This document shows, one piece after another, positions 1 to 10,020 of a stretch of 64,000 nt of DNA. The first letter of the stretch is position 1. The number at the start of each line of letters is the position of its first letter. Source of the stretch: Paenibacillus alvei DSM 29 (GTDB lineage Bacteria; Bacillota; Bacilli; Paenibacillales; Paenibacillaceae); assembly GCF_000293805.1 (NCBI RefSeq), contig NZ_AMBZ01000006.1, positions 248,001-312,000 of the forward strand, written 5' to 3'. Both the position numbers and the translations under genes were made by a program. Below the pieces are notes generated by a model. It had not been told where the DNA came from and made no database searches. It saw only the letters and a list, made by a program, of their open reading frames with translations.

Positions 1-930
1 ATTATCAAAGTCCTGTTCATTACTGCATTAGCTAGCTCATCGGTAGGATCGTTGCTGATCTATCACATTACACGCCGGAATCTCTCTCCCTTATTCAGCA
101 TAATGAATTCGATCGTCCAAATGAAGAACGCACCGAATTTAAGGCAAAGGGTATATGTCCCTGAGACACCTATGGAGCTGACTAAGTTAGCGGAGCGTCT
201 CAATCAGCTGTTGGATGAGCATGAGGAACTGATTGAACGGGAAATGAACTTTGTAACGAACGCTTCCCACGAGCTCCGTACTCCGCTGACCGCATTTCGT
301 GGGCATGTGAAACTGCTAAAACGTTGGGGCAACCAAAACGCAGAAGTGCTGCAAAAATCACTTCATTCATTGGATCAAGAAAGCCAGCGTATGCAGCGCC
401 TTATCGTTCAATTGCTGGCATTAGCTCGTTCGGGCAATAACGCCCCGCCAAAGGAAAAAGTAAATCTCACCGACGTTGTACGAGATGCAATCAAACAATT
501 ATGGAAACCTGATTCTCATATCACCTTAAAGCTTCATCTGAACAAGGATACTTATGTATCTGGTGATAAGGAACAATTGCGCCAAGTTGCCGTTATCCTT
601 ATCGAAAATGCCGTGAGGTATACAAATGATCCTGGCTGGATTGAAGTTTCCGTCTTTCAAGAAAAGGAACTTGCATGTCTTCGTGTGTCAGATTCTGGAA
701 TTGGCATTCCCGAAGAAGAACTGGACAAAATATTTGATCGGTTTTATCGTGTTGACAAGGCACGCTCAAGGGTAACAGGAGGGACAGGCATTGGCTTGTC
801 AATTGCTAAAGAACTTGTCGAGCAGCATCAAGGCCGGATTCGAGTGGAGAGCACCGTTGGCCAGGGAAGTACATTTCTTGTAAGCATCCCGTACTTGCAT
901 GAGTCCTCAGAACATACAACAAGCCTATAG
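1..930 (+). CDS. sensor histidine kinase, C-terminal part (5' end outside window)
   Basis: Two-component membrane sensor kinase. The frame is open from base 1, so the gene begins upstream; the TTG at 52 is probably internal. A hydrophobic segment at the window start is the end of a membrane helix, followed by a HAMP-like linker. The dimerisation/phosphoacceptor motif ASHELRTPLT has its His codon at 268-270. The HATPase_c domain shows the N box (LIENAVRYTN), G1 (DSGIGIPEE) and G2 (GGTGIGLSI), so the catalytic core is complete. The partner response regulator would be expected upstream, outside the window. The signal sensed cannot be inferred. Confidence 0.93.
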   Translation: MIKVLFITALASSSVGSLLIYHITRRNLSPLFSIMNSIVQMKNAPNLRQRVYVPETPMELTKLAERLNQLLDEHEELIEREMNFVTNASHELRTPLTAFRGHVKLLKRWGNQNAEVLQKSLHSLDQESQRMQRLIVQLLALARSGNNAPPKEKVNLTDVVRDAIKQLWKPDSHITLKLHLNKDTYVSGDKEQLRQVAVILIENAVRYTNDPGWIEVSVFQEKELACLRVSDSGIGIPEEELDKIFDRFYRVDKARSRVTGGTGIGLSIAKELVEQHQGRIRVESTVGQGSTFLVSIPYLHESSEHTTSL

Positions 931-960
931 CCGCATATTCCCATGCACGCTATAGGCTTG
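920..960 (+). terminator. hairpin terminator of the sensor kinase gene
   Basis: Perfect 11-bp inverted repeat (CAAGCCTATAG / CTATAGGCTTG, 920-930 and 950-960). Its left arm includes the kinase stop codon. The downstream tract is only moderately T-rich. Confidence 0.6.
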
Positions 961-978
961 TCTCATTCATTTATCCAA

Positions 979-1465
979 TTAAATCACGCGGCGAACTTTC
1001 GTGAGGCGTGATTTCCAACTGCTCAAGTTGTCGATTCTTACCCCGCCTTTGCCGTATGTGTGCAGGATTTTTCCGTTACCCATGTAGATGCCGACATGAT
1101 GTACCGGTGAGTAGAAAAAGAGAAGATCGCCTTTTTTCATATTGTTCTTGCTTACTGCAACGCCAACTGTGGACTGCTTCTTGGACGTACGTGGAAGTTT
1201 AATGCCATATTTGCCGTATACATATTGAGTAAACGAGGAGCAATCAAAAGCAGATGTGCTTCCTGCTTTCGCACCGAATTTATATTTAACACCTAAGTAT
1301 TTTTTCCTGTTGCTATAATCTTGTCTGCTTTTGAGCTTTGTGATGTAGAAGCAGCGCTAACTGTATGGACTGGCATTACTGCACCAGCTGACAATGCGAA
1401 GGACAAGCTTAATGTGACACATACAAATATTTTTCCAAACTTTTTTTATTAAACAATATTCTCAT
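979..1465 (-). pseudogene. NlpC/P60 family cell-wall hydrolase, broken by two -1 frameshifts
   Basis: Secreted peptidoglycan endopeptidase of the NlpC/P60 family. Read with two one-base corrections it gives about 162 residues: signal peptide (Lys-rich start, hydrophobic core, Ala-rich cleavage region), then the NlpC/P60 domain with the catalytic Cys in AFDCSSFTQYVYG and the His in HHVGIYMG. The ATG (1463-1465) follows AGGAG. The first slip is in the T-run 1441-1447 (7 bases; 8 needed), the second in the T-run 1300-1305 (6; 7 needed). Apart from these the catalytic domain reads cleanly to the stop at 979-981. Sequencing error is as likely as real inactivation. Confidence 0.85.
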
Positions 1466-1758
1466 CTCCTAGAATAATGGATAGTGTGCTGCGGTCACCA
1501 GCGACGTAACAACCATAACACATGATTTTTATCCACCATTTACTAGGAAGAAGGCGGATCACCGCCGTTTCTTACTTTTTGTAATCTATTAGAACAGCAT
1601 TATAAAATTCTCATCTTTCTCTTCTTGACAAATAGGTAGATGTGAACTGGTCTCCTCCCGAAATGATAAATATCAATAAGATTCAATACTAGAAACATCA
1701 GGATTTTGCGGTGCATCTACTACTATTATCTCGCGTGATGCGTATAAACAATGCAATC
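1466..1758. other. intergenic region with leader of the NlpC/P60 gene
   Basis: No gene is seen. On the minus strand there is a TATAAT-like -10 element (1599-1604) and a short GGCGG-TGAT-CCGCC hairpin (1553-1566) in the presumed 5' leader of the NlpC/P60 gene, which may act on expression. I compared the leader with the ydaO/c-di-AMP riboswitch often found before such genes and saw no match. Confidence 0.4.
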
Positions 1759-1804
1759 AAAAAACAGCGCCATCTCATCGCTTACGAGCGTTGAAATGGC
1801 GCTG
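1759..1804 (-). terminator. rho-independent terminator of the AI-2E permease operon
   Basis: On the minus strand a 9-bp stem (CAGCGCCAT / ATGGCGCTG, arms 1765-1773 and 1796-1804) is followed by six T (1759-1764). Confidence 0.85.
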
Positions 1805-1841
1805 CATTATTATTATTAAATACCTAATCTGCAGAGTCGAC

Positions 1842-2987
1842 TTACATCGTAAGATGATCGTCATAGAGATTAGAGCGACGCTTGAACCAATCAAATAAAT
1901 GCGTCACAACAACCTTAAGCACTGCATATCCAGGCACGGCCAGAATAATACCCACTACACCGAACAGGTTGCCGGCTGTCAATATGACAAAAATGATCGT
2001 AATCGGATGTATGTGAAGTGTCTTCCCCATAATTTGCGGCGAAATGAGCTTCCCTTCCACCAATTGGACAATCGTCCAGACGATGATCATTTTCAGCAAC
2101 ATCATTGGTGAAGTGACAAGCGCGACGATTAGGGCGGGTGTGATTGCTATCGCAGGACCCAAGTACGGCACAATACTCGTACAAGCTGCGATTACTGCTA
2201 GAATTAATGAATATTCAAGCCCGATGATTAAGTAGCCCGCATACAATAATATGCCGATGCAGAAGCTTACAATAATTTGACCCCGTATGTAGGAACTGAT
2301 TTGATTATTCATCTCGGACATCACTTGATGTGATTGCTTGCGCAGCGAAGTTGGCAAGAATGTAAGGATATACTCAGGCAGCCTCCGGCCATCCTTCAGT
2401 AAATAAAATAGAACGAATGGAACGATGACAAGGCCGAGAATCGTTTCTGTGACTGCACCTAGAAATCCGCCGATTCCATTGAATGTGTTGTTTAAGAGTG
2501 AAGTTGCCCGTTCGGATAAGGAGCTTACGAAGTTGCTGGAATTAATATCGATGCTCTGCTGGATACGGTTGAAGAACTCGCTGCCAATCATGTCGCGGAA
2601 CAACGTTTCAATCTGGGTACTAAACCCTGGGACGTTGGCTATCAAGTCAATCACTTGCTTCCGAATGACAGGAATAACAGCAAGAACGACGACCGTAATA
2701 ATGCCGATAATAAGAATATAAAGGATGAGAATGGATATGAATCGTTTGATTCTCCATTGCTCCAGAAAATCAACGATCGGATTCAGCAAGTAATAGAGCA
2801 CACCTGCTAATAGCACTGGAAACAGAACTGTCTTAATGAAAATAATGAATGGAGAGAAGATAAATGAGATTTTTGTGAAAATAAACACGTTCAAACTAAC
2901 TAACAGCACAATCAACAAAAACGAGATAAGTTTATGATTCAAGATGAACGTTAACATTCTGACTGGCCTTGTTGCTCGTTTCTCCAT
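1842..2987 (-). CDS. AI-2E family transporter (PerM/YhhT-type permease)
   Basis: Polytopic inner membrane protein of 381 residues, typical for the AI-2E exporter family (formerly UPF0118). The N-terminal third holds three to four hydrophobic helices (about 14-110). A soluble amphipathic stretch follows (about 110-190), then the C-terminal helices with a [17 protein letters not shown] stretch that is typical of the family. The substrate is unknown; members have been linked to autoinducer-2 export or Na+/H+ exchange. The start ATG lies three bases after the stop of the upstream gene, so the two form an operon ending at the hairpin 1759-1804. Confidence 0.9.
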   Translation of the reverse strand: MEKRATRPVRMLTFILNHKLISFLLIVLLVSLNVFIFTKISFIFSPFIIFIKTVLFPVLLAGVLYYLLNPIVDFLEQWRIKRFISILILYILIIGIITVVVLAVIPVIRKQVIDLIANVPGFSTQIETLFRDMIGSEFFNRIQQSIDINSSNFVSSLSERATSLLNNTFNGIGGFLGAVTETILGLVIVPFVLFYLLKDGRRLPEYILTFLPTSLRKQSHQVMSEMNNQISSYIRGQIIVSFCIGILLYAGYLIIGLEYSLILAVIAACTSIVPYLGPAIAITPALIVALVTSPMMLLKMIIVWTIVQLVEGKLISPQIMGKTLHIHPITIIFVILTAGNLFGVVGIILAVPGYAVLKVVVTHLFDWFKRRSNLYDDHLTM

Positions 2988-2990
2988 GCA

Positions 2991-3569
2991 TTAGCTCCCT
3001 TCTGTGTTTGATGTAATCTTAATCAAGAATTGCTCCTCTCCATCCGGAATGATTGCTAACTTCCAATCAAATGCTTTCGCTATCCAACGTACTTGTACAT
3101 ACAATTGACCGTCTCGGATCATAGGACCGCGGTATGTCTCCTTCAATACTTCACAGACATCCGACTCTGGAGCACACTTCTGATCCGGTTGATAAACATG
3201 GGTGTAATCTTCGTAATCCTGCTTGCCATTCGGATGTGTGCTGACCCAATATCCACGATAGTCATTCCCCCAAACTTCGACTGTCTTGGTCTTCTGCGGC
3301 ATAGCGTATACATGGTAATCATATAATCCCGGTTGAAACGCATAGGACATGTCTAGCCCCATCGAACCCTTTATTGCGGACAATGGAACCAGGATCATGC
3401 CATGCTCATTGAACACCTCATTCTGTGCTACAGTTACATTTCCCAGCTGAACTGCATATTTTGTTTTCGCAACGGCGGCGGCATCATCAAGACCAACATT
3501 CCACCCCAGCAAAGCAATCCCAAGCAGCACGCCAGCGATTAACGTTCTTTTTATATGATGTACAGTCAA
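2991..3569 (-). CDS. exported protein with copper-amine-oxidase-N-like stalk domain
   Basis: About 192 residues, starting at a TTG that follows GGAGG with a seven-base gap; a longer frame to 3629 exists but lacks a good ribosome binding site. The N-terminus is a signal peptide or membrane anchor (basic, then a hydrophobic run). The rest resembles the copper amine oxidase N-terminal domain common as a wall stalk in Paenibacillus: VTVAQNEV near the start of the mature part and YVQVRWIAKAFDWKLAI near the end. No catalytic signature is visible. It is first in a two-gene operon with the AI-2E permease. The exact role is unknown. Confidence 0.7.
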   Translation of the reverse strand: MTVHHIKRTLIAGVLLGIALLGWNVGLDDAAAVAKTKYAVQLGNVTVAQNEVFNEHGMILVPLSAIKGSMGLDMSYAFQPGLYDYHVYAMPQKTKTVEVWGNDYRGYWVSTHPNGKQDYEDYTHVYQPDQKCAPESDVCEVLKETYRGPMIRDGQLYVQVRWIAKAFDWKLAIIPDGEEQFLIKITSNTEGS

Positions 3570-3668
3570 CTCCAGTCCTCCTTTTTCGTTTTTAAGATTA
3601 AATTTCACATCCATATAATACCATAACAATTAACAAGTTGAGAAAGAACATTTTGAAGCATTTTCTGC

Positions 3669-3719
3669 AAAAAAAAAGCAATGACATGAGACGACAACAC
3701 CGCCGTTCCATGTCATTGC
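3669..3719 (-). terminator. rho-independent terminator of the P450 fusion gene
   Basis: Minus-strand stem of 11 bp (GCAATGACATG / CATGTCATTGC, arms 3678-3688 and 3709-3719) followed by nine T (3669-3677). Confidence 0.9.
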
Positions 3720-3811
3720 AAGTTGTTTCTTTCCACTGTGCATATTCCTATCCATCCGATAAAATGCCGTGTTTCTTATGAACGTCGCCAGAGCCACTGC
3801 AGCTAAAGACG

Positions 3812-6800
3812 TTACAACCCCGACCACACATCCTTCGCGAATTTACCTTCTGCTTGTAGGCGTTCCAGCCACTGCTTCGCCTCCTGCTCATGGACGCGGT
3901 GCACGGTCTGGTAAGCTTGCCGCAAAGTTGCCTCTACATCCGGCGCCATTTTGCTTCCATCTCCACAGATGTACAAATGGGCTCCTTGATCCAGTAATTC
4001 AATGATTTGTTCCGCATGCTGCGCGATAAGATGCTGGACATATGTTTTGACCTCACCTTCCTTACGCGAGAAGGCAGTATGTACGATCACGATTCCATCT
4101 TGTACATATCGCTCCAGTTCCTCGCGGTACAAATAATCCGCCTCATTGCGGCAGCCGTAATAGAGAATGGCTTGTCCAAGCGATTTGCCTTCTTGCTGCA
4201 GCGCCTGTCTAGCTTGCAAAAAACCGCGGAAAGGTGCAACTCCGGTTCCAGGACCGACCATAATGATTGGCGTGACAGGATCGGCTGGGGGCTGGAATCT
4301 CGATTCAGGTGTTCGGACGAACATCAGAATCGAGTCCCCTGCTTCCCGAGCAGCCAAGTAGTTGGATGCAACTCCGCGATATTCACCATTGCCGCTCCAC
4401 GCCGGGCCGCGCACAACCCCAACCGTGATGCTCGCCCGTTTCTCCTGAATGCGGGGTGAACTGGATATCGAATAATATCGAGCCTTAAGCGGAGGCAGCA
4501 GTTCTAAAAACCGCTCGAACGGCATCTCGCAAGCTTCGTATTTCTCTAACAGATCAAGCATGGATACCCGTTTGCGCAACACCTCAGCTACATACTTATC
4601 TTCGGTTAGAAGTGATTCCAATTCACGCCTATGAGGCGGACACGCCGTATAAGACGCCAATTCGCGCAGTTGAGCTCGAGTCGCCGCTTCTTGCAATTCT
4701 ACACTATGGCTTAATAAATCGGACAGGCTGACAGGTTGGCCTGTAGGCAGGTGAGCCGCGCTGCGTCCGCTTGCATTGACGATGAGATGATCACTGCCGT
4801 TTAGCCCGAATCTGCGCAGCACGCGCCCAACCTGAGCAGCGTGATTACGCGGCAGCACGCCCAAATGATCGCCTTCCTCATAGGTGACTCCATTAGGCAG
4901 TGCGATCTCGATATGGCGGGTACTGCGTCCGCTCCCCTCCTGCTGCAGTTCGCAATTGCTAACTACTTCAGCATGAACCGCTTCATACGATTGGGCCAGG
5001 CGACTGCCTGCGTAATCCTTCACGAATTCGACAGTAAGTGTACTGCGAGCACCTTCGGATTGCTTGGTCGGCTGCAACCCTAACACATTCATCATGTCCG
5101 GCCACAGCTTCGTACGCCAGCTTTCGACGTTGAGCTCGAAGTCTCCGCTCGCATCTCCTTCCCCACGCATCATAAGCCGTTCAGCGCCCTTTTTCTGCAT
5201 CTGCTCGTCTACGAATCGCGGTACATCTTGATAGGTGCTAGCCCAATTGCGATCTCCACATCCGAATACAGAGTAGCGAACCCCTTCCAGCTCACCATCA
5301 TCTAATCGCTCCAGCCACTCCACGAATGTCTGTGCATTGCTTGGCGGCTTGCCATTGTAAGATGAGGTCACAATGAGAACGGCCCCGGTTCTTGGGAGCT
5401 TGCCCACATAATCACTCAGTGGGGCGACCTGGCTGAAGAATCCCTGATACCGTCCTTCATCCGCCAGCTCGCGGGCAATGCCTTCGGCCGTTCCGAGATT
5501 GGATCCGTATAGGACGAGAAGCGGAGTGTCGTGCGCTTCGGCTAATGGAGCTTGCTGAACATGTTCCTGCTCTCTTGATTCACCAGCCGCCGCTCCCTTT
5601 TCAGACCAAGCGACAGCCCCTAGTTTCTTCCGCTGCCGAATGCGAATCCGAAAATCGTCAGGCTTCAGCGTCAAGGCTTCCTTCACCTTTAGTTGATAGT
5701 TGGTATGATCGATAATTTCGAAATGCTTGAGCACCATGCCCAAAACGAGCGCAGCCTCCTGCAGCGCGAACTGCTGGCCGATACAAGCGCGCTGGCCATT
5801 GCCGAAAGGCTTGTAGGCATGATGAGGAATTTGGCTCGGATCCTCGAAGCGCTCGGGACGGAACTGTTCTGCATCTTCTCCCCATACAGCACTGTCTCGA
5901 TGCAGCCTCGGCACAAGCACATTCACACTCTCCCCCTTCGCAAGCGGGTACTTGCCAGCCAGCAGCGTATCCTCTTTCGCAAATAGCGAGAATGCCGGGG
6001 CGGTCGGCCATAAGCGAAGAGATTCATTAAGTATCATCCGTATGTATGGCAATTGTCTCACCTGTGCATACGTCGGAACAGGATCCGTCAACACTCGATC
6101 TACTTCCTCGTAAGCCTTCTGCAAGCAGGCGGGATGCTTCAGCAAGTAATAGATGGCGAACGACAACAGGCCGCTTGTCGTTTCGTGACCCGCGATAAGA
6201 AACGTAATAATCTGATAGCGGATGTTCTCGTCATCCAATGACTCTCCAGTTGCAGGATCCTTTCCGCTTAACATATGACTCAGCAAATCCTGTCCGGCCT
6301 CTTCCGGCTGTTGCTTCCGCTCTGCAATGATTTTGTCTACGAGCGAATACATGAACTGAATGTCATGGTGAAACTGCCGCTTCGTGACTACCATGAGCTT
6401 ATCTTGGATATTGAGGCGCTGAAGCTGATGCATCGCTTCGCTTAGAGCGCGAACCATGCTTGTAATAAACGGATGGGGCTGATCGCGATAGAAGCTGTTG
6501 AATCGATAATTGAAACCGCAGAGTCCGATTGTATCAAGTGTCAAGCGTGTCATATCTTCGGGTACATCGATACTTTCATCCGGATTGAGCCTCGACCATT
6601 TTTGGATAAGCTGCACTGCAATATCGACCATCATCTCATGGTAACCGCGCATAGCCGACTGACTGAAGCTCGGCAGCAATATATGATGAGCCTTTTGCCA
6701 GTTCGGCTCTGCTGTTTCGCTTGTGAACAACCCGTCGCCGGTAAATGCCCGCACACTGCGCAAGGGTGCCCATACGTTCTTATCGAAGCGTGACTCGTCG

Positions 6801-6997
6801 CACGCATCCTTCACCAATTCATGGCCAGAGATAAAAATTTCACTTCTCCCCGGCAAATCAATGCGAAATATAGGGCCATACTCCTCAGCCAACTGCACCA
6901 TAGATTGAACAGGCGCCTCCAAATTCAACTGCGGTAAATTCCCCAGCAGACCAAACGTTTTCGGCTGAGGAATATGGGGTGAATTTGATTCTGACAT
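3812..6997 (-). CDS. bifunctional cytochrome P450/NADPH-P450 reductase, CYP102A type
   Basis: Self-sufficient fatty-acid hydroxylase of the P450-BM3 / Bacillus CypB-CypD type, 1061 residues, the usual length. N-terminal haem domain (about 1-460): I-helix motif AGHETTS, ExxR (NESLRLW) and the haem loop [12 protein letters not shown], whose Cys405 should be the thiolate ligand. An FMN-binding flavodoxin domain follows (about 490-640; [12 protein letters not shown], then SSYNGKPP). The C-terminal FAD/NADPH reductase region (about 660-1061) has RYYSISSSP for FAD and [12 protein letters not shown] for NADPH. The ATG has AAGGAG upstream. It is monocistronic, with its own terminator. No FatR-type regulator gene lies beside it, unlike several Bacillus homologues. 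Confidence 0.96.
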   Translation of the reverse strand: MSESNSPHIPQPKTFGLLGNLPQLNLEAPVQSMVQLAEEYGPIFRIDLPGRSEIFISGHELVKDACDESRFDKNVWAPLRSVRAFTGDGLFTSETAEPNWQKAHHILLPSFSQSAMRGYHEMMVDIAVQLIQKWSRLNPDESIDVPEDMTRLTLDTIGLCGFNYRFNSFYRDQPHPFITSMVRALSEAMHQLQRLNIQDKLMVVTKRQFHHDIQFMYSLVDKIIAERKQQPEEAGQDLLSHMLSGKDPATGESLDDENIRYQIITFLIAGHETTSGLLSFAIYYLLKHPACLQKAYEEVDRVLTDPVPTYAQVRQLPYIRMILNESLRLWPTAPAFSLFAKEDTLLAGKYPLAKGESVNVLVPRLHRDSAVWGEDAEQFRPERFEDPSQIPHHAYKPFGNGQRACIGQQFALQEAALVLGMVLKHFEIIDHTNYQLKVKEALTLKPDDFRIRIRQRKKLGAVAWSEKGAAAGESREQEHVQQAPLAEAHDTPLLVLYGSNLGTAEGIARELADEGRYQGFFSQVAPLSDYVGKLPRTGAVLIVTSSYNGKPPSNAQTFVEWLERLDDGELEGVRYSVFGCGDRNWASTYQDVPRFVDEQMQKKGAERLMMRGEGDASGDFELNVESWRTKLWPDMMNVLGLQPTKQSEGARSTLTVEFVKDYAGSRLAQSYEAVHAEVVSNCELQQEGSGRSTRHIEIALPNGVTYEEGDHLGVLPRNHAAQVGRVLRRFGLNGSDHLIVNASGRSAAHLPTGQPVSLSDLLSHSVELQEAATRAQLRELASYTACPPHRRELESLLTEDKYVAEVLRKRVSMLDLLEKYEACEMPFERFLELLPPLKARYYSISSSPRIQEKRASITVGVVRGPAWSGNGEYRGVASNYLAAREAGDSILMFVRTPESRFQPPADPVTPIIMVGPGTGVAPFRGFLQARQALQQEGKSLGQAILYYGCRNEADYLYREELERYVQDGIVIVHTAFSRKEGEVKTYVQHLIAQHAEQIIELLDQGAHLYICGDGSKMAPDVEATLRQAYQTVHRVHEQEAKQWLERLQAEGKFAKDVWSGL

Positions 6998-7088
6998 TGC
7001 GGCATCTACTCCTTACAAATAGACATATTAAAGCATATAAACTTTCGGTCTATTATTCGCAATATCGCACTCCTTCATCCCACATAGC

Positions 7089-7119
7089 AAAAGAGCCGCT
7101 GCAAAAACAATAACGGCTC
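7089..7119 (-). terminator. terminator of the YdjO-like gene
   Basis: Minus-strand GAGCCG / CGGCTC stem (arms 7093-7098 and 7114-7119) with a 15-base loop and four T. The same GAGGCTCTTTTT word recurs at 7139-7150, so an alternative longer fold is possible. Confidence 0.6.
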
Positions 7120-7185
7120 CACCGAAATTATCTTTACAGAGGCTCTTTTTACATAGAGGCTATATGTAAGTGCAGGTTCGCTTGC

Positions 7186-7416
7186 TTACCACAGCTCTTC
7201 TTTCTTTTTCTTAGGTTGACGCTTTATTTTATTCTGAACGGCAGGCAAATGCTTAATGCTGCGAATCATTGGACCTTTACATAACGGACAACTTTGTTCA
7301 TCGGAGGAGAACTCGTCTCTTACCCATGCTTTACACTCTGGATTTCTGCATTTCAGAATTTTTGTAGGAATCAATTTCGGCTTCTCGTCTTGACTAATTG
7401 TCACTTTCCAGTACAT
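7186..7416 (-). CDS. YdjO-like cold-inducible zinc-ribbon protein
   Basis: Small basic protein of 76 residues with two CxxC-type pairs: CRNPEC (about 23-28) and CPLCKG (about 42-47). These form a probable zinc ribbon, followed by the conserved-looking MIRSIKHLP and a Lys-rich tail (KRQPKKKKEELW). The layout CxxxxC...WVRDEFS...CPLCxGxM resembles the cold-inducible YdjO family of Bacillus, whose function is unknown. The purine-rich stretch AAAGGG sits directly before the ATG, so the start is uncertain. It stands alone between terminators. Confidence 0.75.
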   Translation of the reverse strand: MYWKVTISQDEKPKLIPTKILKCRNPECKAWVRDEFSSDEQSCPLCKGPMIRSIKHLPAVQNKIKRQPKKKKEELW

Positions 7417-7511
7417 CCCTTTCCAATCAACATTCTATAAATATTTAAGCCGATAAAATATATCATCAGATAGCTGCTTATGTCAAAGTAAAATGTATGC
7501 ATCGAAACATG

Positions 7512-7543
7512 AAAAAAGAGGCATCCCGCTAGAGATGCCCCTC
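7512..7543 (-). terminator. rho-independent terminator of aspA
   Basis: Minus-strand stem GGGGCATC / GATGCCTC-type (arms 7518-7525 and 7534-7543) followed by six T (7512-7517). Confidence 0.88.
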
Positions 7544-7563
7544 ATTCACCCTGAATCTATATG

Positions 7564-8988
7564 CTATTCCCGATCAAATAAGGCTGCACCTGCAATTCCT
7601 GGCTTCGTCATTTCATACGCATCCAGAATGGTGTCGAGCTCTTCCTCTGTCAGAACGTTATACAGCAAGCACAGCTCGCGTACGGATTTGCCGTTCTCTG
7701 TAGCTTCCCGTGCAATGCGGGCAGATACCTCGTAACCAAGATGCGGGCTTAATGCCGTAATAATGCCTACACTATTCTCCACGTACGCACGACAACGCTC
7801 CTCGTTGGCTTCAATTCCTTCCAAGCAATGTGTGCGGAACACTGTGAATACATTGTGCATCATGCTCAGAGATTGCAGCAAATTGAATACAAGTACAGGC
7901 TCCATTACATTCAACTCAAGCTGCCCCGCTTCCGATGCCAAGCATATCGTATGGTCGTTGCCGATAACTTGGAAGGCAACCTGGTTAACAATTTCACACA
8001 TAACCGGGTTCACCTTGCCTGGCATGATAGACGAACCTGGCTGACGGGCTGGCAAGCGAATCTCGCCAAATCCGGCGCGTGGACCTGATGCAAGCAGACG
8101 TAGGTCATTGGCCATTTTCGACATGTTCATCATACACACTTTGAGCGCAGCAGATACTTCTGTATAAGCGTCCGTATTCTGTGTCGCATCCACAAGATGC
8201 TCTGCATGGACGAGCGGCAGCTGACTGATCTCCGCCAGGAGTTCGACCACTCGCTCAATGTATCGCGGATCCGCATTCAAGCCTGTGCCTACAGCAGTTG
8301 CCCCCATATTAACCTCAAACAAATGCTGCTTCGATTGCTCAATGCGATGCATGTCTCTTGCCAATACGCGGCTATATGCTTCGAACGACTGGCCCAATCG
8401 AATCGGAACTGCATCTTGAAGGTGTGTGCGTCCCATCTTAATGACATGGTCAAATTGCTTCGCCTTGCTGCAGAATGCGCTGTGCAAATCTTTCATCACG
8501 ACAAGGAGCTTATCTACGAGCGTTAATACGGCAATATGAATGGCACTTGGGAACGCATCATTCGTCGATTGAGAACGATTGACATGATTGTTCGGGCTAA
8601 GGCTGGCGTAATCGCCCTTTTCCTTGCCCAGCAACTCAAGTGCTCGATTCGCAATGACTTCATTTGCATTCATATTCATCGAAGTTCCTGCTCCACCTTG
8701 AATCGGATCGACGATGAATTGTTCATGCCATTGACCATTAATGATCTCATCCGCGGCTTGTACGATGGCATTGCACGTGTCTGCTTGAAGTTGCTTCACC
8801 TCCATGTTGGCAATGGCGGCAGCTTTCTTTACAATGGCCAAGCCACGAATTAATTCCTTGTTCATCCGCGTGCCCGAAATTGGAAAATTCTCTACGGCGC
8901 GAAGCGTTTGAATGCCGTAGTAAGCTTCGGCTGGTACTTCTTTCTCCCCTAAAAAGTCTTTTTCGATACGAGTCGGGTTCATAATCAT
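7564..8988 (-). CDS. aspA: aspartate ammonia-lyase (aspartase)
   Basis: Cytoplasmic homotetrameric enzyme that converts L-aspartate to fumarate and ammonia. It has 474 residues, the normal length. The fumarase/aspartase superfamily signature GSSIMPGKVNP is at about 318-328, holding the mobile loop with the catalytic Ser. The GRTHLQDAVP and TNDAFPSA stretches that build the active site are also present; the latter together with the aspartase-like N-terminus (RIEKDFLGEKEVP) favours aspartase over class II fumarase. ATG ATT ATG: either Met could start, preceded by GAAAGGGA. Monocistronic, with its own terminator. Confidence 0.94.
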   Translation of the reverse strand: MIMNPTRIEKDFLGEKEVPAEAYYGIQTLRAVENFPISGTRMNKELIRGLAIVKKAAAIANMEVKQLQADTCNAIVQAADEIINGQWHEQFIVDPIQGGAGTSMNMNANEVIANRALELLGKEKGDYASLSPNNHVNRSQSTNDAFPSAIHIAVLTLVDKLLVVMKDLHSAFCSKAKQFDHVIKMGRTHLQDAVPIRLGQSFEAYSRVLARDMHRIEQSKQHLFEVNMGATAVGTGLNADPRYIERVVELLAEISQLPLVHAEHLVDATQNTDAYTEVSAALKVCMMNMSKMANDLRLLASGPRAGFGEIRLPARQPGSSIMPGKVNPVMCEIVNQVAFQVIGNDHTICLASEAGQLELNVMEPVLVFNLLQSLSMMHNVFTVFRTHCLEGIEANEERCRAYVENSVGIITALSPHLGYEVSARIAREATENGKSVRELCLLYNVLTEEELDTILDAYEMTKPGIAGAALFDRE

Positions 8989-9144
8989 TGGATTCCCTTT
9001 CCTTCTCTCATGAGTAGTAGGTTCATGTATAAGGCAGAAAAAGCAACGCTCGCTTTGATTGTAATACTGTTTCCATAAATGTTCAATTTCTCATTTGAAA
9101 AAACATACATTTAATTTTTTATTATTAACGATATAATAGATTTG

Positions 9145-9158
9145 CAAACATACGTTTG
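9145..9158 (+). promoter_or_regulatory. LexA-like (SOS) operator before the YdjM-type gene
   Basis: The element CAAACATACGTTTG is a near-perfect dyad that differs from the Gram-positive LexA consensus CGAACRNRYGTTYC at two positions. It lies just downstream of a TATAAT (9132-9137), where a bound repressor would block transcription of the following gene. Confidence 0.5.
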
Positions 9159-9197
9159 TATAAACAAGTCGATTGTGTACATTAGAAAGGAGTATGT

Positions 9198-9842
9198 ATG
9201 AAAGGATCAACACACCTTAGTATCGGTGTGGCCATTGGTGCCGCTGCTGCGGCGCATTACCCATTCTCCATCCAGAATGCGTCCATTTACCTTGCTGTCG
9301 CTGCATTGTCTGCGCTCAGCGCGGATTTGGATGGACCGAGTATACTGAGCAGACGAATTGGCAAAGCAGCCAAACGGGTACATAATTTATGCATGTGGCT
9401 TGGCGTCTGCTGTGTGGCAGGAGCTATTTATCTATATGCGACGAGCGGATCGCTGAGTCAGGAGGCAATCGTTCTAACCATTGTTATGCTTTTGCTCGGT
9501 TTTGTAGCGAAGGAAGGATTAATTCGCAACATTATCATCAGCTGTGTCGGAGGAGCTATGCTCATAGGCGGTGTGCTTCTGGGCTGGGGCTGGCTTATCG
9601 GACTGGGAATTTTCGTGGGCTGGGTTCCGTGGCTGAATCATCGCGGCCTCTCCCATACAATCTGGGCTGCGCTGCTATGGGGAGCGATTGGCTGGGGATT
9701 AGAACAGCATTTGGAGCTCGAAGGAGTTGCTCTCGTATCGCTGCTCGGATATGGTTCCCATCTCCTTGCGGACACCTTAACCCCTCGCGGCGTAAAGTGG
9801 CTCTATCCGCTATATAAGCGGTCGATCAAGCTTCGACTATAA
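9198..9842 (+). CDS. YdjM/DUF457-type membrane-bound predicted metal-dependent hydrolase
   Basis: Integral membrane protein of 214 residues with about five hydrophobic helices. Family marks are the N-terminal GSTHLSIG, an acidic SADLDGP at the end of helix 2, NHRGLSHTIW around residue 150, and the C-terminal DTLTPRGVKWLYPL. These His/Asp residues are the reason the family (DUF457, YdjM) is called a predicted metal-dependent hydrolase; no reaction has been established as far as I know. AAAGGAG precedes the ATG. E. coli ydjM is SOS-induced, and the LexA-like box upstream here fits the same control. Confidence 0.85.
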   Translation: MKGSTHLSIGVAIGAAAAAHYPFSIQNASIYLAVAALSALSADLDGPSILSRRIGKAAKRVHNLCMWLGVCCVAGAIYLYATSGSLSQEAIVLTIVMLLLGFVAKEGLIRNIIISCVGGAMLIGGVLLGWGWLIGLGIFVGWVPWLNHRGLSHTIWAALLWGAIGWGLEQHLELEGVALVSLLGYGSHLLADTLTPRGVKWLYPLYKRSIKLRL

Positions 9843-9958
9843 GAGCCGTTTGTTTCTTTCAGAAATGGCCATACTGTTGCTGAATCCGAATGCTGTATTC
9901 GAATCATATAGCGACTAGAGCTGCATTTGTCTATCATAAAGGTTGTAAACCAGCACCG

Positions 9959-10020
9959 ACAGGAGCTTCTTCAATGACCGTACATTTCGTACGAATTCAA
10001 AGAAGCTCCTGTTTATTTTT
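9959..10020 (+). terminator. terminator downstream of the YdjM-type gene
   Basis: A 13-bp perfect stem (ACAGGAGCTTCTT / AAGAAGCTCCTGT, 9959-9971 and 10000-10012) has an inner CGTAC/GTACG hairpin and is followed by TTTATTTTT on the plus strand. Confidence 0.8.

Noticed and set aside
1466-1758. ydaO/c-di-AMP riboswitch before the NlpC/P60 gene
   Set aside because: Often found before such genes, but the conserved blocks of that element were not seen; only a small GGCGG hairpin is present.
3630-3827. 65-residue minus-strand frame between the P450 and stalk-protein genes
   Set aside because: It runs through the P450 terminator hairpin and overlaps the 3' end of the P450 gene; no ribosome binding site.
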